The notes under the pieces were generated by a model. That model ran no database searches and was not told the DNA's origin. It saw only the letters and a program-made list of their open reading frames with translations. The position numbers were made by a program, and so were the translations under genes. Source: Bacteroidota bacterium (lineage in GTDB: Bacteria; Bacteroidota; Bacteroidia; Chitinophagales; Saprospiraceae). Taken from it: 9,068 nt of DNA. The stretch spans positions 1 through 9,068 of the forward strand of contig QQUB01000370.1 of assembly GCA_008501835.1 (NCBI GenBank), given 5' to 3'. How positions within the stretch are numbered: position 1 is the first letter of the stretch; every line of letters begins with the position of its first letter. Positions 1-7,517 of the stretch are shown here, one piece after another.

Positions 1-1113
1 ATACGAAAACAAAATCTTCAGGGAAATGCCGGTGAGCTGGCCAGTATTTACGATCAGAAAAAGAATAAATTCCTTGCCCTCGGCTTGTACGATCCGGATT
101 CGCCGATACGTATTAAACTTTTACAATTTCAGAATCCTGCAAAGATTGACGAAGTTTGGTTCCAGTCAAAAATTGAAGCGGCCTATAAAATTAGACAACC
201 ATTGCTGGAAACGAAAACCGACAGCTTCCGATTTATCCATGGTGAAAATGATGGCCTTCCTGGATTGATTGTTGATTTATATGCCGGTGTGCTGGTTGTA
301 AAGCTTTATTCAAGAATATGGTTGCCGTATTTAAAAATGGTAGTGCCAATTTTGATGAAGCAGAGTAAAGCCCAAACCCTTGTTTTGCGCCTTAGCCGTT
401 CTTTGCAACGAATTTCAGCTCAATTACATGGTTTACATGATGGTCAGGTCCTTTCAGGTGAATTGCCGGAAGAGTCCGTTATCTTCAGGGAATACGGTCT
501 GCGATTTTCAGCCAACGTCATTAAGGGCCACAAAACCGGCTTCTTTCTGGATCACCGGGATAACCGTCGAAAGATAGGAACACTGTCGAAAGGAAAAAGT
601 GTCCTGGACATTTTTGCCTACGCCGGAGGGTTTTCTGTCCATGCTCTTGGTGGTGGTGCCCGGGAAGTGGTGAGTCTGGATATCAGTCCCCATGCATTGG
701 AAATGGCCAAACAGAATGTCGCGCTGAATTTTAAAAAGGCTAATCATACAATAATGGCCATCGACGCTTTTGAAGGCATGGAGCAATTGCAAAAGCAAAG
801 AAAAACTTTTGATATCGTCATCGTCGATCCGCCTTCTTTTGCCAAAAGGGACAGTGAACGGCAAAAAGCTATGAATACCTATGCTCGTTTATGTCACCTT
901 GCCATAGGTCTCGTCGCCAAAAACGGGATATTGCTGATGGCTTCCTGTTCCAGCCGGATAAAAGCTGATGAATATTTTGAACTGGTGGAAAAGGAGGTCA
1001 GTAATTCCGGCAGAAAATACCAGGAACTGGAAAAGACCCTCCACGATATAGATCATCCCATTGGGTTTCCGGAAGGGGCGTATTTGAAGAGTGTTTATTA
1101 TCGGTTGGGTTAA
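1..1113 (+). CDS. rlmI: Class I SAM-dependent 23S rRNA (cytosine-C5) methyltransferase, RlmI/COG1092 type, 5' end missing
   Basis: The frame is open from base 1, so the start lies left of the window; about 370 codons are visible and roughly 20-30 are probably missing compared with E. coli RlmI (396 aa). A TTG at 85 is internal and not the start. Visible residues 1-40 (AGELASIYD, then FLALGLYDPDSPIR) fit the end of the N-terminal PUA RNA-binding domain. The middle has the family signature HKTGFFLDHRDNR (about 177-189). The Rossmann part shows the SAM loop DIFAYAGGF (203-211), the acidic ribose-binding Asp in VVSLDIS (D227), the DPPSF motif (276-280) and ASCSSR with the likely catalytic Cys C316. 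The family transfers methyl from SAM to C5 of a 23S rRNA cytosine (C1962 in E. coli) in the cytoplasm. The family call is firm; the exact target base is inferred. Its stop codon overlaps the stop of the convergent Bro-N gene. Confidence 0.88.
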   Translation: MRKQNLQGNAGELASIYDQKKNKFLALGLYDPDSPIRIKLLQFQNPAKIDEVWFQSKIEAAYKIRQPLLETKTDSFRFIHGENDGLPGLIVDLYAGVLVVKLYSRIWLPYLKMVVPILMKQSKAQTLVLRLSRSLQRISAQLHGLHDGQVLSGELPEESVIFREYGLRFSANVIKGHKTGFFLDHRDNRRKIGTLSKGKSVLDIFAYAGGFSVHALGGGAREVVSLDISPHALEMAKQNVALNFKKANHTIMAIDAFEGMEQLQKQRKTFDIVIVDPPSFAKRDSERQKAMNTYARLCHLAIGLVAKNGILLMASCSSRIKADEYFELVEKEVSNSGRKYQELEKTLHDIDHPIGFPEGAYLKSVYYRLG

Positions 1114-1958
1114 TTTCCCGGGTCAATGAGTTTTTTGTTTTTGGCTTCTGCAATTTGGTGCTTGTAGTTCTTTTCGGTTATAACTTTTTTTTGAGTTTCT
1201 TTTTCATAGGCATCACGTGCTTTTCCTGCGGCAGTTCCTCCTTCGACGGCAGCTTCTTTGTTTTTATCAAATCCTTGGGCATCCTTTTCAACGGCTTTGT
1301 CCCGGGTAGTTGCTTCACCCAACATTGTGAAGATCAATTCTAGATCGGTCATATGATCCCTCAGGTTCTCCTTTTCCAGGTCTTTATGTTTTTTATATTC
1401 AGAAGGGGTAAGGCCAAAAGTGGCTTTTGAAATTTCAGCAGTAAGTATTGAATATTCTCTACCTTCTTTGACTCCTCGTTCTTTCCATTCATCTGTAAGT
1501 TTACTCCGAATTTCAACGCTTTTTAGGCGGGTTTCGATCCAGGCATCACTATATCCTAATTGTTTGTAGTAATTTCGAGCTCTTTGAGCTGCAAGTTCGG
1601 GGTTTTCGATTTCCTGAATTCGTTCATATCCAACTTTGGCTAACCATTGTTTGAAAGGCTCTGCCTTGGGGGAAGGGATTGATTGGATAATGCGGAATAT
1701 CCATTCTGTATTAGCACATTCAGTTTGTCTATTTTTCCCATCATTAGCAATCATCTTGAACCGTCGACAATTTGTCGACAGTTCAAGGTCGCTTTTTTCG
1801 AGTTCCCTCTTTTTTAATCGATACCAATAATCTCTAGGTTTAGAACTTTCAGTTAATACCTCAATAATATCAACTACAGCAAACCACCATTCCTCCTCAT
1901 GCCAGATACGACGAATTTCCTTTTCCTGAAAAACTATTATTTTATTTTGTTCTTCCAT
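1110..1958 (-). CDS. DinD-like Bro-N domain protein
   Basis: This 282-aa protein starts at ATG 1958-1956 after an A/T-rich leader without a Shine-Dalgarno sequence. Residues about 5-110 form a Bro-N (BRO/antirepressor-type, putative DNA-binding) domain: KEIRRIWHEEEWWFAVVDII, then LELSTNCRRFKM, then the well-conserved IIQSIPSPKAEPFKQWLAKV (91-110). The second half (LTDEWKERGVKEG, 154-166; KENLRDHMTDLEL, 196-208; AAVEGGTAAGKARDAYE, 236-252) matches the conserved C-terminal region of chromosomal Bro-N proteins. It resembles in length and layout E. coli DinD (274 aa), an SOS-induced protein reported to inhibit RecA-dependent strand exchange. That role is only suggested here. The Bro-N domain is common in phages, so horizontal origin is possible; the gene looks more AT-rich than its neighbours by eye. 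It converges on the methyltransferase with a 4-nt overlap of stop codons (TTAA). A 33-nt palindrome lies inside codons 58-68. Confidence 0.85.
   Translation of the reverse strand: MEEQNKIIVFQEKEIRRIWHEEEWWFAVVDIIEVLTESSKPRDYWYRLKKRELEKSDLELSTNCRRFKMIANDGKNRQTECANTEWIFRIIQSIPSPKAEPFKQWLAKVGYERIQEIENPELAAQRARNYYKQLGYSDAWIETRLKSVEIRSKLTDEWKERGVKEGREYSILTAEISKATFGLTPSEYKKHKDLEKENLRDHMTDLELIFTMLGEATTRDKAVEKDAQGFDKNKEAAVEGGTAAGKARDAYEKETQKKVITEKNYKHQIAEAKNKKLIDPGN
1755..1787. repeat. 33-nt near-perfect palindrome inside the dinD-like gene
   Basis: The arms 1755-1770 and 1772-1787 pair around a single central T at 1771. Fifteen of sixteen pairs are Watson-Crick; the exception is C1762 opposite A1780. 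The core is GTCGACAA-T-TTGTCGAC, flanked by CTTGAAC on the left and GTTCAAG on the right. On the coding strand it spans codons 58-68 (LELSTNCRRFK), a conserved stretch of the Bro-N domain. It could be a dimer operator or a hairpin, or it could be a coincidence of codon use. Nothing else in the sequence settles this. Confidence 0.75.
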
Positions 1959-2093
1959 TTTGATTTTTTTTGGATAACAGTAAATTAAAATTAATACAAA
2001 AAATTTATAATATCAAAAAAATAAAACTTAAATTTTTAAAATATTGATTGCTAATATTCTGTGGTGTTTATAACAAGGGGGTAGTTAAGTGGC

Positions 2094-2128
2094 CAGACCT
2101 CCGAGGTTTTGGAAACCTCGGAGGTCTG
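2094..2128. repeat. REP-like short palindrome in the gap before the amidohydrolase gene
   Basis: Two perfect 16-nt inverted arms (2094-2109, starting CAGACCTCCGAGG; 2113-2128, ending CCTCGGAGGTCTG) are separated by a TGG loop. It is much more GC-rich than the AT-rich gap around it. Short imperfect or perfect palindromes of the ACCTCCGAGG / CCTCGGAGGT kind are, as I recall, scattered in many Bacteroidota genomes in REP fashion; copy number here cannot be checked. There is no T-run after it on either strand, so it is a poor intrinsic terminator. The rest of the gap (1959-2235) is A/T-rich and must hold the divergent promoters of the flanking genes, but no convincing -33/-7 pair is visible. Confidence 0.75.
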
Positions 2129-2235
2129 AGCTGAATACCTCCATTTCCAAATTCAATTACTTTTCTTTTTCTTTGCTAATGGTTTTTTGCCCTCCATTTT
2201 TACTAACCAACTTATTTGACAATAAAAACAAGATC

Positions 2236-5200
2236 ATGAAAAAAGCATTGATGACCACTCTGATGGCCCTGATGATTGTTGCTCTATTCGCCCAGGATAA
2301 AAAAGAGAAGAAAAAATGGGACGTCAATAATCCTCCCGGAAATTATAAAGCAATCGAATTAGACCTGGACGAAGGGACCTGGATGAATCTCGATATCAGT
2401 CCGGATGGAAAAACGATGGTTTTTGATCTTCTGGGAGATATTTATAGCATGCCTGTCTCCGGTGGAAAGGCTGAAGTTTTGCGACAAGGATTGGCCTGGG
2501 AGGTTCAGCCACGCTTCAGTCCTGACGGAAAAAAAATATTATTCACCAGTGATGCCGGAGGCGGAGATAACGTCTGGTCGATGAATGCCGATGGCAAAGA
2601 AGCCAAGCAAATCACCAAAGAAACATTCCGGTTGTTGAATAATGCGGTCTGGATGCCGGATGGACAGTACATTATTGCCAGAAAACATTTTACTTCCCAG
2701 CGTTCCCTTGGTGCCGGAGAGATGTGGATGTATCATATCTCCGGAGGATCCGGGGTACAGCTCACCAAAAGAAAAAATGACCAACAGGATGTCAATGAAC
2801 CCTGCGTGTCTCCGGATGGCAGATATGTTTACTTCAGCGAGGATGTTTATCCGGGAGGTTATTTTCAATACAATAAGAATCCGAACAGCCAGATTTTTGT
2901 GATTAAACGGTACGACCGTGAAAAGGGAAAAGTTGAAACAGTGGTTCGAGGGCCAGGAGGAGCAGTGCGTCCACAAATTTCCAATGATGGTAAAAAACTG
3001 GCGTTTGTTCGTCGGGTACGCACCAAGTCAGTTCTTTTTGTTCATAATCTGGAAACGGGAGAGCAGTTCCCGCTTTTTGATGGATTGACTAAGGACCAGC
3101 AGGAGGCCTGGACCATCTTTGGTTCCTACACGGGCTTCGACTGGATGCCGGATGATAAACACATAGTCATTTGGGGTAAAGGGAAGTTATGGAAGGTAAA
3201 TGCAGAGGATGGAAATGCGGAAAATATTCCTTTCACAGTAAAGGCCAAACACAAAATGGCAGAGACCTTACGTTTTGAAAATCCTGCATTTTCCGATCAG
3301 TTTAAAGTGAAAGTTATTCGTCATTTAAGGACAAGCCCTGATGGAAAAATGGTGGTGTTCAATGCCGTTGGACATCTATGGAAAATGGATTTGCCAAACG
3401 GAAAGCCGGAAAGGCTCACCGAAAGTAAAGATTTGGAATTTGAACCTGCTTTTTCACCTGACGGAAACTCAGTAGCCTATGTGTCATGGGATGACGAAGC
3501 AATGGGAGCTGTGAATGTGATCGATCTTACGAGTGGAAGTGTTTCCAAGTTAACTTCCAAAAAAGGAATCTACCGAACTCCGGTTTTCTCTCCCGATGGT
3601 AAAAAGATCGTCTTCAGAAAGGACGGAGGTAACGGACACCAGGGATTCACCCATTCCAAAAAGCCGGGACTATATATGATGAATGCTGACGGAAGTGATC
3701 TGAAATTCGTTCAGGCCAATGGACAGAATCCTGTTTTTTCAAAGAATGGTAAGCGATTGTTTTATTCAACAGGTGGGTATCCGTTTGGAAGTTTAAAGAA
3801 AACCTTTGAAAGTGTAAAACTGAACGGTACTGATAAGAAAGTCATCTTTAAAGGGAAATATGCTACCCAGTTTACCCCAAGTCCTGATAACCGCTGGATC
3901 GCCTTTACTGATCTGTATAAAGTTTATATCGCCCCTATGCCTTTGTCAGGAAAGGCTATGGATTTATCGGCTAAAACGAAAGCTGTTCCTGTTGCAAAAG
4001 TGGCCAGAGATGCTGGGGTAAACCTGCATTGGTCTGCTGATAGTAAAAAACTTTTCTGGACGTTGGGTAATGAATATTTTAGTGACGAACTCACCAGAAG
4101 ATTTACCTTTCTGGAAGGAGCGGTAGATACTGTACCTCCAGTGGATACCACAGGATTAAAAATTGATTTACAATTAAATTCAGATCGCCCGGAAGGGATG
4201 ATTGCCTTTACCAATGCACGAATAATTACCATGGAAGGTGATAAAGTCATTGAATCGGGAACAGTGCTCGTAGAAGGCAACGAGATCAAAAAAGTTGGAG
4301 AAAAAGTACGCATTCCCAAATCAGCCAGGATTTATGACCTTGAAGGCAAAACCATCATGCCGGGACTTATAGATGTTCATGGACATTTGGGTAATTTCCG
4401 CCTCGGGCTCAGCCCTCAAAAGCAATGGGAATACTTTGCTAATGTGGCTTATGGTGTTACTACCGCACATGATCCTTCTTCCAATTCGGAAATGATTTTT
4501 TCTCAGTCAGAAATGATCAAAGCAGGAGAGATGATCGGACCAAGGTTATTTTCGACCGGGGTGATCCTCTATGGAGCTGAGGGAGATTTTAAAGCAGTGA
4601 TCAACAGTCTGGAGGATGCCAAATCTGCGCTTCGAAGAACAAAGGCCTATGGTGCTTTTTCTGTGAAAAGTTATAATCAACCTCGTCGTGATCAGCGACA
4701 GCAGGTGATTCAGGCAGCCCGGGAACTGGGAATGATTGTAGTGCCGGAGGGAGGTTCGTTCTTCTATCATAATCTTTCTATGGTGGCAGATGGTCATACA
4801 GGAGTGGAACATAATATTCCTGTAGCTCCATTACATAATGATGTTTTGAAATTTTGGGCAGCTACAGAAACTCATAATACACCAACCTTGATCGTCAATT
4901 ACGGGGGTATCAACGGGGAGTATTATTTTTATCAAAAAGATAAGGTTTGGGAAAATGATCGTTTACTGACTTTTACACCGCGATCCATCATCGATGCGCG
5001 TTCCCGCCATAGAACCATGATTCCCGATGAAGAGTATGACAACGGACATATTTTGACCTCTCAGTCCTGTACCAAACTTCAGGAAAACGGGGTGAATATC
5101 AACCTGGGAGCTCATGGACAGTTACAGGGACTAGGTGCCCACTGGGAACTATGGATGCTCGCCCAGGGCGGAATGTCGAATCATCAGGCCTTGAAATGTG

Positions 5201-5502
5201 CGACCATCAATGGAGCAAAATATTTGGGGATGGATAAGCAGATTGGCTCCATCGAGGAAGGAAAACTGGCGGATATGATTATTCTGGATGCCAATCCATT
5301 GGAAGATATCCGCCATTCGGACTCCATTAAATATGTGATGTTGAATGGAAGGTTATACGATGCTGGTACCATGAATGAAATTGGCAATTACGACAGAAAG
5401 CGGACCAAATTCTATTTTGAACAACCCGGGAGTGGAAATGCCTGGCCAATGGATAGCAAGACAGGGAGCTTTATGCACTCCGGGTGTTCCTGTAGACATT
5501 AA
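2236..5502 (+). CDS. Exported amidohydrolase with N-terminal TolB-type beta-propeller
   Basis: I chose ATG 2236 (1088 aa) because it opens directly on a signal peptide (MKKALMTTLMALMIVALFAQ). The frame is open back to GTG 2089, but that extension reads through the REP-like palindrome. Residues about 50-625 carry twelve TolB/PD40-type repeats of the form SPDGKxxxF (first at 55-59, last WSADSKKL at 599-606), enough for two six-bladed propellers. Residues about 653-1070 are an imidazolonepropionase-like amidohydrolase: IDVHGH with metal ligands H715 and H717, candidate carboxylated lysine K811 (FSVKSYN), H845 and the cluster GHTGVEH (H854, H859), then IGSIEEGKLADMIILD near the end. Where many amidohydrolases have a metal-binding Asp (GTD), this one reads LGAH (957-960); I recall the same in close relatives, so it is probably a subfamily trait. 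The protein ends in HSGCSCRH. It probably hydrolyses an amide or peptide-like substrate outside the cytoplasm; the substrate is unknown. Confidence 0.9.
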   Translation: MKKALMTTLMALMIVALFAQDKKEKKKWDVNNPPGNYKAIELDLDEGTWMNLDISPDGKTMVFDLLGDIYSMPVSGGKAEVLRQGLAWEVQPRFSPDGKKILFTSDAGGGDNVWSMNADGKEAKQITKETFRLLNNAVWMPDGQYIIARKHFTSQRSLGAGEMWMYHISGGSGVQLTKRKNDQQDVNEPCVSPDGRYVYFSEDVYPGGYFQYNKNPNSQIFVIKRYDREKGKVETVVRGPGGAVRPQISNDGKKLAFVRRVRTKSVLFVHNLETGEQFPLFDGLTKDQQEAWTIFGSYTGFDWMPDDKHIVIWGKGKLWKVNAEDGNAENIPFTVKAKHKMAETLRFENPAFSDQFKVKVIRHLRTSPDGKMVVFNAVGHLWKMDLPNGKPERLTESKDLEFEPAFSPDGNSVAYVSWDDEAMGAVNVIDLTSGSVSKLTSKKGIYRTPVFSPDGKKIVFRKDGGNGHQGFTHSKKPGLYMMNADGSDLKFVQANGQNPVFSKNGKRLFYSTGGYPFGSLKKTFESVKLNGTDKKVIFKGKYATQFTPSPDNRWIAFTDLYKVYIAPMPLSGKAMDLSAKTKAVPVAKVARDAGVNLHWSADSKKLFWTLGNEYFSDELTRRFTFLEGAVDTVPPVDTTGLKIDLQLNSDRPEGMIAFTNARIITMEGDKVIESGTVLVEGNEIKKVGEKVRIPKSARIYDLEGKTIMPGLIDVHGHLGNFRLGLSPQKQWEYFANVAYGVTTAHDPSSNSEMIFSQSEMIKAGEMIGPRLFSTGVILYGAEGDFKAVINSLEDAKSALRRTKAYGAFSVKSYNQPRRDQRQQVIQAARELGMIVVPEGGSFFYHNLSMVADGHTGVEHNIPVAPLHNDVLKFWAATETHNTPTLIVNYGGINGEYYFYQKDKVWENDRLLTFTPRSIIDARSRHRTMIPDEEYDNGHILTSQSCTKLQENGVNINLGAHGQLQGLGAHWELWMLAQGGMSNHQALKCATINGAKYLGMDKQIGSIEEGKLADMIILDANPLEDIRHSDSIKYVMLNGRLYDAGTMNEIGNYDRKRTKFYFEQPGSGNAWPMDSKTGSFMHSGCSCRH

Positions 5503-5533
5503 TTTGGGGAATTTGAAGATTTATATCCATTGC

Positions 5534-5564
5534 ACAATTGCCCTGGTTAGGGAATTGTTTTATT
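5534..5564 (+). terminator. Probable intrinsic terminator after the amidohydrolase gene
   Basis: Starting 32 nt past the stop codon, ACAATT-G-CCCT (5534-5544) pairs with AGGGAATTGT (5549-5558) across a GGTT loop, giving ten base pairs with one bulged G (5540). TTTATT follows at once, and the leader stays U-rich. The structure ends only about 20 nt before the bestrophin start codon. It would therefore separate the two genes, unless it acts as a partial terminator with read-through. Confidence 0.55.
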
Positions 5565-5584
5565 AACTATTTGAATTTTTTATC

Positions 5585-6646
5585 ATGTTAACCAAAAAAA
5601 GATATTCTGTACAACAAATGTTCTGGTGGACACGCTGGGAGGTGCTTGGTTTTGTGCTATTTGCGCTTGTTGTGGCATGGATGTATGAAAGTCTTGGGTT
5701 CACCTTTTTAAAAGTGCCCTGGACGCCCGTTGCCCTCATCGGTACAGCCGTAGCGTTTATAGTCGGGTTTCAAAATAACTCAGCCTATGGGCGTATTTGG
5801 GAAGCCCGGAAAATATGGGGAGGAGTGGTTAATACCTCAAGAACCTGGGGTATGAAGATCAAAGATATGGTTACGAATGAGCACGCTCTTGAGCCTGTGG
5901 AGGAGAGTGTGCTGAATGACCTAATAAAAAGATTCGTGTACCGTCATATAGCCTGGCTGACAGCCCTACGGTATGCCATGCGGGAACATAAATCCTGGGA
6001 GGTTTTTGAGGAACACAGAACCAACAAGGAATGGTCAAAAATGATACACATCCCGGAAAGGGTTACGGCGCTTGGGGATGAATTATTGCACTACCTTACC
6101 CAGGAGGAGCGGGATTATATAATGACCAAAAAGAATAAGGCTGCTGCTATCTTGTTTCTCCAGTCCCGCTATTTACGTGAGTTGAAGGAAAAAGGCATTA
6201 TCTGGCACTTTTCCTTTTTGGAACTTGAGAATGTACTGGAAGAAATGTTCACCCTTCAGGGGAAATCAGAACGGATCAAGAATTTTCCTTATCCCCGGCA
6301 ATATGCGACCCTGGCCAATTATTTCGTCTGGGTGTTTATCATTTTACTTCCATTTGGTATAGTACCGGAATTCGCTAAAATCGGGATGACCTTTTCGGAT
6401 TCTTTTCCTTTTATTTCCAAGTATTTTACCTGGCTGGCGGTTCCGTTTTGTGCAGCGGTTTCCTGGGTGTTTCATACTATGGAAAGGATCGGAAGAGTAG
6501 GAGAAAACCCGTTTGAAGGTACCTCCAACGACGTTCCCATTTCCACCATTGCCCGTGGTATTGAGATCGACCTCCTGCAGTTGATCGATGAAAAGGAAGA
6601 GTTTATTCCTGCTCAGTTCCCGGAACAATTACACGTACAGATGTAG
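5585..6646 (+). CDS. Bestrophin-family anion channel
   Basis: The protein has 353 aa, a little longer than the roughly 300 aa common in bacterial bestrophins (UPF0187/Pfam Bestrophin). Four hydrophobic segments fit the family: about 19-38, 47-63, 240-262 and 274-295. The first pair is followed by the signature GFQNNSAYGRIWEARKIWGG (61-80), which lines the neck of the pore in known structures. A long soluble helical middle (about 85-235) leads to FPYPRQY (234-240). The end carries ENPFEGTSNDVP (307-318) and IEIDLLQLID (326-335), the conserved C-terminal cytoplasmic part. Bacterial homologues form pentameric channels in the inner membrane; ion selectivity varies between members and cannot be read here. 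The start at ATG 5585 follows an A/T-rich leader without Shine-Dalgarno. The stop is 3 nt from the convergent TonB-like gene. Confidence 0.93.
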   Translation: MLTKKRYSVQQMFWWTRWEVLGFVLFALVVAWMYESLGFTFLKVPWTPVALIGTAVAFIVGFQNNSAYGRIWEARKIWGGVVNTSRTWGMKIKDMVTNEHALEPVEESVLNDLIKRFVYRHIAWLTALRYAMREHKSWEVFEEHRTNKEWSKMIHIPERVTALGDELLHYLTQEERDYIMTKKNKAAAILFLQSRYLRELKEKGIIWHFSFLELENVLEEMFTLQGKSERIKNFPYPRQYATLANYFVWVFIILLPFGIVPEFAKIGMTFSDSFPFISKYFTWLAVPFCAAVSWVFHTMERIGRVGENPFEGTSNDVPISTIARGIEIDLLQLIDEKEEFIPAQFPEQLHVQM

Positions 6647-6649
6647 CGC

Positions 6650-7375
6650 TTAGATTTTTTTGAAAAGATACCGGATGGTCCCGCATTGCTTGGGACCTTC
6701 GGCCGGGTCAAATTTGAATTTTTTGGCGTGCTCAATTAATCTTTGGTGCCAGAGTTCGGTACTGATATTTGTATTGGAAGTATTAATCTTTGCAGTGACA
6801 ACATTTCCGTTTTTTTCAATACAAATGTCAATATCAATAACACCACTTTCTTCCGGGAATGACTGCATTGCTTTTGGGGCTTCAAATTTTCTGTTGTCCA
6901 GGCCAATGGTGTAAAAACCTACATACCCTGGAAAGTTGTCATAAATTCCGGTAGAAGAGACTCTGGAGGCAGCTTGATCGTACTTTCCTTGTGAAGCGAA
7001 CAGACCTTTTGTCCTGTCCATTTGTTGTTTTTGTCTGGGTTGTTCCTCTAATGCCTTTCTTCTGGCCATATCAGCTGCTCTTCTTTTTCTGGCAGCCTCA
7101 GCCGCTTCTTTGCGAGCCTTGGCAATCTTAGCCTTTTGTTTTGCGGTAACTTCCTGGATTTTGGTGTCTACTTCTTCTGCTTTATCAGGACAATTTTCTT
7201 TTATTTTTTCCAATTGCATTAGAACCATATTGTAATCAACTGGGTATTTTTGAAGATGGCCGTCAATTTCTGACATTTGCTGATCGTAATTGTCACAAGA
7301 TGCCTGACTATAGCTAATTGTTGATAGGAAAATGAATGCCAAAAGAAATATCAATTGGGTTGAAATGGTTTTCAT
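6650..7375 (-). CDS. Exported or membrane-anchored protein with TolA-like helical region and TonB C-terminal-like domain
   Basis: The protein has 241 aa. Residues 1-23 form a hydrophobic N-terminus (LIFLLAFIFL core) that could be a cleaved signal peptide (SYS|QA) or an uncleaved anchor. Residues about 30-75 include NCPDKAEEVDTKIQEV. Residues about 78-120 are a highly charged, Ala/Lys/Arg/Glu-rich stretch (AKIAKARKEAAEAARKRRAA) likely to be a long helix, like domain II of TolA. Residues about 150-241 resemble the TonB C-terminal domain found in many Bacteroidota proteins: SGVIDIDICIEKNGNVVTAK, AKKFKFDPAEG, then KQCGTIRYLFKK. Two cysteines (C185, C231) sit in the positions usual for this subtype and may form a disulfide. 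TonB and TolA proteins link the inner membrane to outer-membrane receptors, but no ExbB/ExbD or receptor gene is seen here, so the role is open. The gene lies downstream of the SecD-like lipoprotein gene on the same strand. Confidence 0.82.
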   Translation of the reverse strand: MKTISTQLIFLLAFIFLSTISYSQASCDNYDQQMSEIDGHLQKYPVDYNMVLMQLEKIKENCPDKAEEVDTKIQEVTAKQKAKIAKARKEAAEAARKRRAADMARRKALEEQPRQKQQMDRTKGLFASQGKYDQAASRVSSTGIYDNFPGYVGFYTIGLDNRKFEAPKAMQSFPEESGVIDIDICIEKNGNVVTAKINTSNTNISTELWHQRLIEHAKKFKFDPAEGPKQCGTIRYLFKKI

Positions 7376-7517
7376 GAAACTAATCGTATTAATAATTTAA
7401 ATGTGTCTAAGGAGTCCCGAAGACAATTGAGCTCCTAAAAGTAACAAATTATTGCTCAAGGAAACTCCATCCCGAATTGACGGCTAAATAAAACCATAGA
7501 AATTATACGATCCATTG

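Noticed and set aside
85..87. TTG as the start of the methyltransferase
   Set aside because: The same frame is open and homologous to the PUA domain back to base 1, so the true start is outside the window.
508..864. Open frames antisense to or out of frame with the large genes (for example 508-864, 2539-2976, 3924-4319 and 6344-6628 on the minus strand)
   Set aside because: They lie wholly inside well-supported genes in other frames and show no signal peptide, domain or motif of their own.
2089..2235. Longer N-terminus of the amidohydrolase from GTG 2089
   Set aside because: It would translate the REP-like palindrome and bury the signal peptide 49 residues inside the protein; ATG 2236 gives a clean exported start.
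6677..6697. GGTCCC / GGGACC hairpin as a terminator between bestrophin and the TonB-like gene
   Set aside because: It lies inside codons for the conserved C-terminus of the TonB-like protein, has a 9-nt loop, and is not followed directly by a T-run on either strand.
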